The position numbers were made by a program, and so were the translations under genes. The notes beneath the pieces are model-generated. The model had not been told where the DNA came from. It made no database searches and worked only from the letters and a program-made list of their open reading frames with translations. DNA of 64,000 nt. It comes from Gemmobacter caeruleus (lineage in GTDB: Bacteria; Pseudomonadota; Alphaproteobacteria; Rhodobacterales; Rhodobacteraceae). The stretch lies in the NCBI RefSeq assembly GCF_008271655.1, contig NZ_VKKX01000033.1, forward strand, positions 124,001-188,000, given 5' to 3'. Shown piece after piece: positions 17,969-25,108 of this stretch; the stretch's first letter is position 1; each line of letters begins with the position of its first letter.

Positions 17969-19012
17969 GTGACCCCCGAAGCCGTTGCTGCCGCGCTGAT
18001 CGCTGGCAAGACACCCGATATCGCGGACATGACGGCCTATTGGCTGGCCACCGATGCCGCGCAACGCCCCAAAGCCGAAACCGTCGCGGTTCTGGCGGCC
18101 CTGTCGGCGGCGCCGACGCAGGCCGACAGGGTCGAGGCTTTCGTGCGCTATGTCGATGAAAGCTATGAGGCGCATCAGCTGGCCTGCGGCCCGGCGGCGG
18201 TGAATATCGTCGGCACGGGGGGCGGGGCCTCGACCTTCAACATCTCGACCACGGCGGCAATCGTCGCCGCGGCCGCGGGTGGCACGGTGCTGAAATCCGG
18301 CTCCTCAGCCTATTCCAGCAGCGTGGGTTCGGCCGATATCCTGTCGGCGCTTGGCCTCGGGCGCCCGATGGCGCTGCCGGTGATGAACGCCATGCTGTCG
18401 GAAACCGGGCTCGCCTTCGCACCGGCTTCGGCCTATGCGCCGATCTGCCGCCGCCTTGCCATTGCCGCGCAACCCCTGCCCTTCAAGGTGATCGGGCGTT
18501 TCATCAATGCCCTCGGCCCGTTGATCTGCCCCTTTGCGGTGCGCGGCAGCGTGGTCGGCGCCTCCAGCCCCGAAGGCTATGAGGTCATCCGCACCGTCGC
18601 GCATCGCACCGGGCGGCGCCTTCTGGCTGTGCATTCCGAACTGGGGGTGGATGAACTGCTCTCGATCGGCCCCAACCGGATCGGATGGGCCGACGGGCAG
18701 GCAGATAGCCGGCTTGACCCCGCCACGCTGGGCCTTGCGGCGGGGCCGCTGGTGCTGTTGAGCGGCGGCACCCTCGATCACAACGTCGCGCTGTTGCAGG
18801 ATGTGCTGCGCGGGCGCGCCCCGCAGGCGGCGCTGGAAACCGTGGCGCTGAACGCGGGCGCGGTGCTGCATGTGGGCGGTCGCGCCGCCAGTGTCGAAGC
18901 GGGCACAGCCCTGGCGCTGGATTGCCTGCGCGAGGGCGCGCCCTTTGGCAAGCTGCGGCAGGTGCAACGCTTTGCCCAATCGGTGCGCCGCCATCAGGAG
19001 GCCGCGGAATGA
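17969..19012 (+). CDS. Divergent anthranilate phosphoribosyltransferase homologue (TrpD-like)
   Basis: TrpD transfers phosphoribose from PRPP to anthranilate. The 347-residue length and the block FNISTTAAIVAAAAGGTVLK are typical. Start is GTG at 17969 with AAGGAG upstream. Several substrate-contact motifs differ from canonical TrpD: GTGGD reads GTGGG, KHGN reads KSGS, and the HHPA/MRHVAPVR region reads FAPASAYAPICRR. The fold and phosphate-binding parts are kept, but anthranilate recognition may be altered. It lies within the carrier-protein operon and overlaps a trpC-like gene. Confidence 0.82.
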   Translation: MTPEAVAAALIAGKTPDIADMTAYWLATDAAQRPKAETVAVLAALSAAPTQADRVEAFVRYVDESYEAHQLACGPAAVNIVGTGGGASTFNISTTAAIVAAAAGGTVLKSGSSAYSSSVGSADILSALGLGRPMALPVMNAMLSETGLAFAPASAYAPICRRLAIAAQPLPFKVIGRFINALGPLICPFAVRGSVVGASSPEGYEVIRTVAHRTGRRLLAVHSELGVDELLSIGPNRIGWADGQADSRLDPATLGLAAGPLVLLSGGTLDHNVALLQDVLRGRAPQAALETVALNAGAVLHVGGRAASVEAGTALALDCLREGAPFGKLRQVQRFAQSVRRHQEAAE

Positions 19013-19725
19013 GCGTGGGCCGTTTCGTTGCGGCACTGCGCGCGGCCCCGGCGCCTGTCATTGCCGAGGTCAAACCATTTTCCCCGGCGGCGGGCGATCT
19101 GATCGGCGCGCGCGACGTGGCCGGGATCGCCGCCGCCTATGCCGGGGCGGGGGTGCCGTGCCTGTCGGTCACCACCGGCGCCTGGCATGGCGGCCGACCC
19201 GACATGGTGGCTGAACTGGCACGGACCGGCCTGCCGGTGCTGCGCAAGGATTTCATCGTGTCGCAGGCCCATCTGATGCAAAGCCGCGATCTGGGTGCCT
19301 CGGCGGTTCTGCTGACCTGCACGCTCATCCGCCCCCGCGACCTGCGCCGCCTGGCCGAAGCCGCTCTGGCGCTGGAGATGACGCCCTTCGTCGAGGCGGC
19401 TTCTGCCACGGAACTGGCCGATCTGGACCTGCCCGAAGGCGCGGTGCTGGCGATCAACAACCGGGATATCCGCACCCGTGAAACCGATGGCGGCGGGATC
19501 GAGCGCAGCCTTTCCTTGCAGGCGCAGGCCCGGGAAAAGGCCGGGGCCGGGCTGCTGGTCAGTGCCAGCGGCATCGAGACCCCCGCCGAGGCGCGGCGCC
19601 TGATGGCGGCAGGTTTCGACGCGATGCTGATCGGCACCGCGCTGATGGGGGCAGGGGCGGGCATCGGCGATCAGACCCGCGCCTTTCTGGCGGCTGCGCA
19701 GCGCTGTCCGGTTCCGCAGGCATGA
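19009..19725 (+). CDS. Divergent indole-3-glycerol-phosphate synthase homologue (TrpC-like)
   Basis: TrpC cyclises and decarboxylates CdRP to indole-3-glycerol phosphate. The 238-residue barrel keeps the catalytic Glu and Lys in IAEVKPFSP, Lys in LRKDFIV, Glu in TPFVEAAS and Asn in INNRDI. The usual SESGI motif reads SASGI, losing a conserved active-site Glu. The N-terminal extension of typical enzymes is also short. It is translationally coupled to the TrpD-like gene. It may make indole-glycerol phosphate or a related ring; activity should be tested rather than assumed. Confidence 0.82.
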   Translation: MSVGRFVAALRAAPAPVIAEVKPFSPAAGDLIGARDVAGIAAAYAGAGVPCLSVTTGAWHGGRPDMVAELARTGLPVLRKDFIVSQAHLMQSRDLGASAVLLTCTLIRPRDLRRLAEAALALEMTPFVEAASATELADLDLPEGAVLAINNRDIRTRETDGGGIERSLSLQAQAREKAGAGLLVSASGIETPAEARRLMAAGFDAMLIGTALMGAGAGIGDQTRAFLAAAQRCPVPQA

Positions 19726-20132
19726 CCCCCCCGAGAAAGCTGCCGCTGGGCACCGAAACCGTCGTGCTGCTGGCGGCCACCCCGGCGGGCTGCCATGTCC
19801 TGTCATTTTCGCTGCGCCAGAAGGGCCATGAGGTGCTGTGCTGCACCACTGCCGCGGCCCTGCCGCAACTGGTGCGCGGGGCGATCCCGAGCTGTCTGGT
19901 GGTGATGGAAAGTTGCCCGCAGGGCGACGCGATGGAGGTCTGCCGACTGATCCGCAGCCTGGGCGCGCGGATCCCGGTCATCGTGCTGCATTCGGCCAAG
20001 CCGCTGGATCAGCGGGTCGCCTTGCTGGAGGCGGGGGCCGATCATGTGGCCGACGGGCCGCTTTCCACGCCGGCGCTGTGCCGTCTGATCGAATTGCTGA
20101 CCCATCGTCAGCGCCGCATCGCCCTGACCTGA
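19722..20132 (+). CDS. Degenerate stand-alone receiver-like protein
   Basis: The 136-residue protein has the alternating strand/helix pattern of a response-regulator receiver and no output domain. The phospho-acceptor position reads VVMESCPQGDAME (Glu where Asp is expected), the acidic pair near the N-terminus is absent (VVLLAATPAG), and the lysine motif KPF is replaced by ADGPLST. It therefore cannot be phosphorylated normally. It overlaps trpC by ATGA and ends the operon. Possible roles are a ligand-sensing pseudo-receiver or a protein-protein adaptor. Confidence 0.65.
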   Translation: MTPPRKLPLGTETVVLLAATPAGCHVLSFSLRQKGHEVLCCTTAAALPQLVRGAIPSCLVVMESCPQGDAMEVCRLIRSLGARIPVIVLHSAKPLDQRVALLEAGADHVADGPLSTPALCRLIELLTHRQRRIALT

Positions 20133-20142
20133 TCTACATGAT

Positions 20143-20173
20143 GGCCCGCGCGCGGCTGACCCGCGCGCGGGCC
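20143..20173. terminator. Long hairpin between convergent operons
   Basis: GGCCCGCGCGCGG and its exact complement form a 13-bp stem around a CTGAC loop, in the 45-base gap between two converging genes. There is no T-run, but the stem is very stable. A bidirectional terminator is the best explanation. Confidence 0.55.
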
Positions 20174-20177
20174 GTCG

Positions 20178-21491
20178 TCATGCGGCAAGCCGCGCCGCCG
20201 TTTCGGTGTGCAGCATACGTTCGACGGCCAGCGCCGCAGAGGTCAGGCAGCCCTCCATCGTATGCCCTTCCAGATAATCCCCCGCGATTTCCAGCCCGCC
20301 GATCCCGGCAACGCCGCGCAGAAGATCGCGCTTCACCCGGGTGAAATAGGGGGCATAGCCGCAGATCCCGCCCGTATGGCGAGCAACGTGAAGGCTGGTC
20401 CGGTTTGCCGCAATCGGCATCCGCGCCGAGAAGGCCCGTTCCGCCGCGCCGACCAGCCAGTCATCCGGCCGGTCCAGCACATCGCGCGCGGCCTTGCCTG
20501 ACAGGGTGAACCGGGCATGATGCGGTTGATGCAGGCGGTTGGCCGAACAATGGCCGAGGATCGAGCCGGGTTCGAACATGATCGAATGCACCCCGTCGCG
20601 AAAGACCGGGGCGTCATAGACCGCATTCACCATGGCCAGCGGAAAATACCGCACCGACGCGGCCGCGACACGGGCATAGGCCGGCAAATCGACCATCTGG
20701 CGCAGCACATGCAGCGGCACGGCCGAAATCACCCGACTGGCCGGCACCTGATGCACCCCGTCGGCATCGGCAATCTCCAGCCCGGCAACTGCGTTGCCCG
20801 ACAGGTGGATGCGGCGCACCGCCGATCCGTGGCGGATGGTCTTGCCGGCGGCCAGCGCATCGTGGAACTGGCCGACGCCGCCCTTGATCGCGCGGTGCTG
20901 CCCCTTGCCGAAGCCCGAGGCAAACAGCATCAGCAGCGATGGATACAGTTCTGACGGCTCCGCCCCGCCCATGATGATGGAAAACAGCCGCATCGGCCCC
21001 TCCACCAGCGATTTGGTGAAATGGCGGTCGATCGTCATGTGATCCCAGTCGCGCTCGATCTCTTCGATCAGGCCCGCGGTATAATTCAGCGCTTCGGCCT
21101 TGCTGCGGGCTTCGGCCAGGAAGGACCGCAATTGCAGCGCGCCGCGCAGGCCGATGGCGCTGGCCAGACGCAGGTCGCCGGTCAGGGTCTTGCTTTTTTC
21201 CAGCGCGACCAGCCGGTCGGCCATCACGATGTGAAATCCGGGATGCTGCGGTTCGAACTCGGTCAGGCCGAAATCACGCAAGAGCGCGGTAAAGCGCGGC
21301 CAGGCCGTCGAGAAATTCTTGCCGCCGATCTCGAACATATGGCCGTCGTGCCGGATCGCGGCGGCGCGGCCGCCATGGCCCTGCCCCGCCTCGTGGATGA
21401 TCGCGGGAATGCCGCGCGCGGCAAGGTAATGCGCGGCGCCAAGGCCGGAAATGCCGGCGCCGATGATGTGAACGGGCTCCATGCTGATCAT
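20178..21491 (-). CDS. FAD-dependent oxidoreductase, amine oxidase/protoporphyrinogen oxidase-like
   Basis: This 437-residue flavoenzyme has an N-terminal dinucleotide-binding motif VHIIGAGISGLGAAHYLAA followed by a GGRAAAIRHDGHMFEIGG block, typical of flavin amine oxidases, phytoene desaturases and protoporphyrinogen oxidases. The C-terminus GGLEIAGDYLEGHTMEGCLT contacts FAD. It overlaps the hotdog-protein gene by ATGA; a second in-frame ATG nine bases later is possible. It probably desaturates or aromatises an intermediate of the cluster, for example a cyclohexadiene or an indoline, but the substrate is unknown. Confidence 0.82.
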   Translation of the reverse strand: MISMEPVHIIGAGISGLGAAHYLAARGIPAIIHEAGQGHGGRAAAIRHDGHMFEIGGKNFSTAWPRFTALLRDFGLTEFEPQHPGFHIVMADRLVALEKSKTLTGDLRLASAIGLRGALQLRSFLAEARSKAEALNYTAGLIEEIERDWDHMTIDRHFTKSLVEGPMRLFSIIMGGAEPSELYPSLLMLFASGFGKGQHRAIKGGVGQFHDALAAGKTIRHGSAVRRIHLSGNAVAGLEIADADGVHQVPASRVISAVPLHVLRQMVDLPAYARVAAASVRYFPLAMVNAVYDAPVFRDGVHSIMFEPGSILGHCSANRLHQPHHARFTLSGKAARDVLDRPDDWLVGAAERAFSARMPIAANRTSLHVARHTGGICGYAPYFTRVKRDLLRGVAGIGGLEIAGDYLEGHTMEGCLTSAALAVERMLHTETAARLAA

Positions 21492-22315
21492 CCTGTTCTG
21501 ATGGCCCGCATCGCCACGGCCGTATGCAGCGCGCATTCGGCAAAGGCGATTCCGCCATGGCTGAGCGTCGCGGCCCGGCTGAAGCGGTTGGGCGCGGTTT
21601 CGGTGAAATCTGTCGTGCCGTCGATGCGCAGCGCGGCCTTGCGGCCCAGCACCGGCGCATATTGGCGAAAGCTGACCCCGGTCAGGATATCGCGCATGCG
21701 CCCGGCATCGGGGTTCTGGCTGTTGATCCAGCGTTGCACCTGCATGAATCCTTCCAGCAGGCAGAGCGGATGCACCGCCTGCACGCTGTCGGTCAGCAGG
21801 CAGGTTTCGGAAAGCGGCAGCATCCAGGCGCTGATCCGATCTTCCTGGCGACGCGGCTCTGCGATCAGGATGTTTTCGGGGCGGCTCTTGTTCAGCAACC
21901 CGCCTTCCGGCGGCAACAGGCTGAGCGGGCGGTTCAGCCGGCCACCGGCCGCCGGCAGCGCATAGGGCGCCAGCGTGACGGTGACGACGGCCCGGTCCTG
22001 TGCCTTTTGGGTCAGGGTGATTTCCAGCCGGTCGGGGCCGGTTTCGCGGGCCGACAACAGGATGGGTGCCTCGAACAGGGCATAGCGGATGAAACGCCCC
22101 TCGATCGCCGAGACAAAGCGCCCGAAATGGGCCATGGATTGCGCGAGCTGAACCGCGCCCTCCAGCAACAACAGGCCCGGCACATGGTCCAGCGGATGAT
22201 CGAAGAAGAACGGGTGATGACGGTCCACCCGCAGCTGCGCGGCAGGGCCGTCGGAACCCGCCACCGGCAGCAGGACGGCATTGCGCGGATCGGTGCGGCT
22301 GTCGATCGTTGTCAT
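21488..22315 (-). CDS. AfsA-type double-hotdog protein
   Basis: The 275-residue protein carries HPFFFDHPLDHVPGLLLLE near residue 35, the signature of the A-factor (AfsA/ScbA) hotdog domain. A second, weaker repeat has VHPLCLLEGFMQVQRWI near residue 180. In Streptomyces this family joins a beta-ketoacyl thioester to dihydroxyacetone phosphate, giving butyrolactone signals. Here it lies between trpA-like and flavoenzyme genes with four-base overlaps on both sides. It may esterify or dehydrate a beta-ketoacyl chain from the ketosynthase pair; dehydratase activity cannot be excluded. Confidence 0.78.
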   Translation of the reverse strand: MTTIDSRTDPRNAVLLPVAGSDGPAAQLRVDRHHPFFFDHPLDHVPGLLLLEGAVQLAQSMAHFGRFVSAIEGRFIRYALFEAPILLSARETGPDRLEITLTQKAQDRAVVTVTLAPYALPAAGGRLNRPLSLLPPEGGLLNKSRPENILIAEPRRQEDRISAWMLPLSETCLLTDSVQAVHPLCLLEGFMQVQRWINSQNPDAGRMRDILTGVSFRQYAPVLGRKAALRIDGTTDFTETAPNRFSRAATLSHGGIAFAECALHTAVAMRAIRTG

Positions 22316-23106
22316 GATGTGGCCTCTTGCGAAAGGGTTGCCAGCAGGGCGCGTGCCGGGGCCAGCGGGTCGGGCTGACCCAGGCCTTGCTCCACCGCGT
22401 CGGACAGGGCGCTGCCGACGATCGCGATATCCGCACCCTCGGCAAAGGCGGCGGCGACATCGGCCGCGGTCTTCAACCCGAAACCAAGGGCGATCGGCTG
22501 TGCGGTGACCTGGCGCAGCGCGGCGATTTCCGGGCCGGGGGGCAAGGCGGCCATCGCCCCGCCGGATCGGCCATAGGCCGATACCAGATAGACAAAGGCC
22601 GTGGCGCGGGCGGCGGCGGCCTGCCGCAGCTCATCGGTGCCGCCGGCATACAGCGTGCCCACCACCGGCAGGTTCGCAGCCCGGGCCGCGCGGGCAAATT
22701 CCTCGGCCATGCGGGGCGGCAGGCCATGCGGCAGGATGCTGGCGGCGCCCGCAGTCGCCGCAGCCGTGCAGACCGCGTCAAACCCCGCGGGGCGCAGCGT
22801 ATGGCTGGCATCGGCCAGCAGGATCATGTCGATCCGTCCCGCATAATCGGCGACAAGGCGCAGCGCATCCGTCAGCCCTGCCCCCGAAGCCAGCCCCCGC
22901 GCATGCGCGCGGCGCAGCGTGGCGCCATCGGTAAAGGCATTGGGAAAGGGCAGGCACAGTTCGACCAGGTCGATCCCCAGCGTCACGCAATGGTCCAGCA
23001 GCGCCACGGTCGTCGCAAGATCGGGATCGCCCACCATGATCAGCGGGCAGAGCCTGCGGCGGTTCTGCGCGGGCGCAGCAAAGGGAAGCGGCCAGACCCG
23101 GGTCAT
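22312..23106 (-). CDS. trpA: Tryptophan synthase alpha-chain homologue
   Basis: TrpA cleaves indole-3-glycerol phosphate to indole and glyceraldehyde-3-phosphate. The 264-residue product keeps the catalytic Glu and Asp in LVELCLPFPNAFTDGATL and the phosphate-binding stretches IALGFGLKTAADV and GADIAIVGSAL. Some usual motifs are altered: LLMYANLV reads LLADASHT, and the loop YLLSRAGVTG reads YLVSAYGRSGGA. Start at 23106 overlaps the trpF stop (ATGA). It is the second gene of a four-gene minus-strand operon. Confidence 0.85.
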   Translation of the reverse strand: MTRVWPLPFAAPAQNRRRLCPLIMVGDPDLATTVALLDHCVTLGIDLVELCLPFPNAFTDGATLRRAHARGLASGAGLTDALRLVADYAGRIDMILLADASHTLRPAGFDAVCTAAATAGAASILPHGLPPRMAEEFARAARAANLPVVGTLYAGGTDELRQAAAARATAFVYLVSAYGRSGGAMAALPPGPEIAALRQVTAQPIALGFGLKTAADVAAAFAEGADIAIVGSALSDAVEQGLGQPDPLAPARALLATLSQEATS

Positions 23107-23768
23107 GCGATGTGCCTGTAGCTTTCGGCCGGCCGGGCCGCCGTGACCAGCATGCGGGCGGCCTTGCGGCAGATATGGCCACCATGCCGGGCCGCGCTGT
23201 CGATATCGAAGGCTTCGATCCCGCCTTCCTCGGACAAGAGCGCGATACGGTCCGGGGTCAGCCCGCCCGCCAGCCACAGCCGCCGCCCCGCCAGCCGGTG
23301 CCGCCAGTCGCGTAGAACGGGTTCCGGCAGGGCCTTGCCGCAACTGCCGATCTGATCGGCACCGCCGAAACGATCCATCAGATAGATGTCGCAACCGGCC
23401 TTGTCATAGGCGCTGATCCAGCGGGCCTCGGGGCAGGCGCCATCTTCGCCAAGGTGCAGCGTCTTGATCACGGTAAAGCCCGCGTCTTTCAGCATCGCCA
23501 CGTCGCGCGGTGTGTTGAAGCCGTGCAGTTGCACCATACGGACGCGGGTTGGCGTCAGAAGCGCGATCACCTGTTGGACAGGTTTGCGGACACAGACCGC
23601 CACGGGGGTCAGGTTGCGGCACCGCGCAGCCAGGGTCGTGAAGCGCAGATCGTCCAGATCGTTGGGATGGCCTTCGATGCCCGTCCAGAGCCCGCAATAG
23701 CGCACGGCTTCCTGTTCCAGAATGTCGATTTCCTCGGGCAGACGCGCGCCACAGATTTTCGTTTCCAT
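23103..23768 (-). CDS. trpF: Phosphoribosylanthranilate isomerase homologue
   Basis: TrpF performs the Amadori rearrangement of phosphoribosylanthranilate to CdRP. The 221-residue protein keeps the catalytic Cys in METKICGAR, the catalytic Asp in YLMDRFGGAD, MVQLHGFNTPRD and the phosphate-binding LAGGLTPDRI. The usual DVSSGVE end motif reads DIDSAARHGG. ATG 23768 was preferred to a TTG 18 bases upstream. It leads the operon trpF-trpA-afsA-flavoenzyme, whose genes all overlap by four bases. Confidence 0.87.
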   Translation of the reverse strand: METKICGARLPEEIDILEQEAVRYCGLWTGIEGHPNDLDDLRFTTLAARCRNLTPVAVCVRKPVQQVIALLTPTRVRMVQLHGFNTPRDVAMLKDAGFTVIKTLHLGEDGACPEARWISAYDKAGCDIYLMDRFGGADQIGSCGKALPEPVLRDWRHRLAGRRLWLAGGLTPDRIALLSEEGGIEAFDIDSAARHGGHICRKAARMLVTAARPAESYRHIA

Positions 23769-24145
23769 AGAATCACCGTATTTCAACCGGCCGTCACACT
23801 GGATGACCCTTTCTCTGGTCTAGCGAATTCGCGAATTTCCCGGTGTGGCAAAATTTGCAAATTGGTGCAGGTGCAGAAATCTTTTGCCATAATCGCGATC
23901 CGGGCAAATGGCGGCAGAATTACTGCCCTATGTGACGGCGCGTAAACCGGAATTATCGCCGGTCGTGACGCCATGCCCCGAATGTAAAAAATACATGTCA
24001 CCAGGATTGTGATATTGCGCAATGTCACGTCATTTAAGTTCAAGAATCTCTGAAAATTAGATTTTTGTTCTCGGGCCTGTCTCGATCAATCTGCCCACGG
24101 ACGCTTCAATCCAATTCACCAAAAAATCCAGAACGAGGGATCAAG
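23769..24145. promoter_or_regulatory. AT-rich divergent promoter region with several dyads
   Basis: This region separates the minus-strand trpF operon from the plus-strand LolA-like/MMPL operon. Clear dyads are GCGAATTCGC (23823-23832), GCAAA-A-TTTGC (23848-23858) and GGCAG-AATTA-CTGCC (23913-23927). The first two share a GC-A/T-core-GC pattern and lie 25 bases apart, so they may be operators for one regulator controlling both directions. No leader peptide or attenuator was found. GAGG at 24135-24138 is the ribosome site of the plus-strand gene. Confidence 0.5.
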
Positions 24146-25042
24146 ATGATGCAATTTACCAGAAAGGTTGTCGCGGGCATGGTTCTTGCCGCCGGGCTTG
24201 GCATCGGCGGGGCGGCCTTGGCCCAGGACGGCAAGCCGCTGGTGGAACCGGCGGTGCCGACCTCGCCCGTGCTGACCACCTGTTCGCAGGTCATGCTGGG
24301 CATGCAGAACCGCTATAACGGGTATGACAGCTGGCGCATCGTCAACATGACGATCACGGACGAAACCGGCGCGGTGAAGACCCGGCGCATCGCGGCGGCG
24401 CACAAGAACCAGGGCATCAACCGCCGCCTGCGCTCCATCGTGCTGGAGCCGGCGGAGCTTGAGGGCGTGGAGTCCTATGTGCATGACAATTTCGAGGTGG
24501 GCATGGCCGACAAGGTCTGGGTCTGGCTGCCCTCGTCGAAAAGCGTGGTGGATGTGAAATCCGAGGATCTGAGCCAGCGGCTTTACGGCTCGGACCTCGC
24601 CGTGGGCGAGATGCTGATCCGCCAGGCGCGTGACTATGATTGCAAGATGTTGGGGACGGGCGTGTTCAACGGCTATCCGGTCTACAAGATCTATGTGAAC
24701 CCGCGCACCGAAGCCGAAGTCGTCCGCCTGGGTCTGCGTGATGGCGAGGTCTGGGTGGATACCGAAACCTTCATGCCGATGTATTCCAGCTTCAACGCCG
24801 ATGCGCCGAACGAACAGCGCGTGCTGGAGACGATGGACATGCGGTGGGTGAACGGGGTTTTCGCGCCGGAGCGCTATCGGGTCTCGACGCTGAAGGAAGG
24901 CCGCGTGGTGTCGCATTCCGAATTCCGGACCGAGGGCGAGACCTTCAACATGGGCCTGCCCGACAGCTTCTTCACGCTGGAGGATATGGGTTCGGCCGCC
25001 AGTGCGTTCCGCGAATATCGCGGTCCGAATTTCACCAACTGA
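24146..25042 (+). CDS. Periplasmic outer-membrane lipoprotein-sorting (LolA-like) protein
   Basis: The 298-residue protein has a Sec signal peptide (KVVAGMVLAAGLGIGGAALAQ) and a LolA-like body with DKVWVWLPSSKSVVDVK, LYGSDLAVGEML and GEVWVDTETFMPMYSSF. Proteins of this type are commonly paired with MMPL/RND exporters and shuttle hydrophobic cargo across the periplasm. The next gene is such an exporter. It is the second LolA-like gene in the window, after 7191. Cargo is unknown; the cluster product or a lipid derivative is likely. Confidence 0.85.
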   Translation: MMQFTRKVVAGMVLAAGLGIGGAALAQDGKPLVEPAVPTSPVLTTCSQVMLGMQNRYNGYDSWRIVNMTITDETGAVKTRRIAAAHKNQGINRRLRSIVLEPAELEGVESYVHDNFEVGMADKVWVWLPSSKSVVDVKSEDLSQRLYGSDLAVGEMLIRQARDYDCKMLGTGVFNGYPVYKIYVNPRTEAEVVRLGLRDGEVWVDTETFMPMYSSFNADAPNEQRVLETMDMRWVNGVFAPERYRVSTLKEGRVVSHSEFRTEGETFNMGLPDSFFTLEDMGSAASAFREYRGPNFTN

Positions 25043-25108
25043 CGCCACAATCCTGTCTCTGGCCCCGTGGCGGAGCGTCTCCGCCACGGCCCCTTCCGGG
25101 AGATTTCC

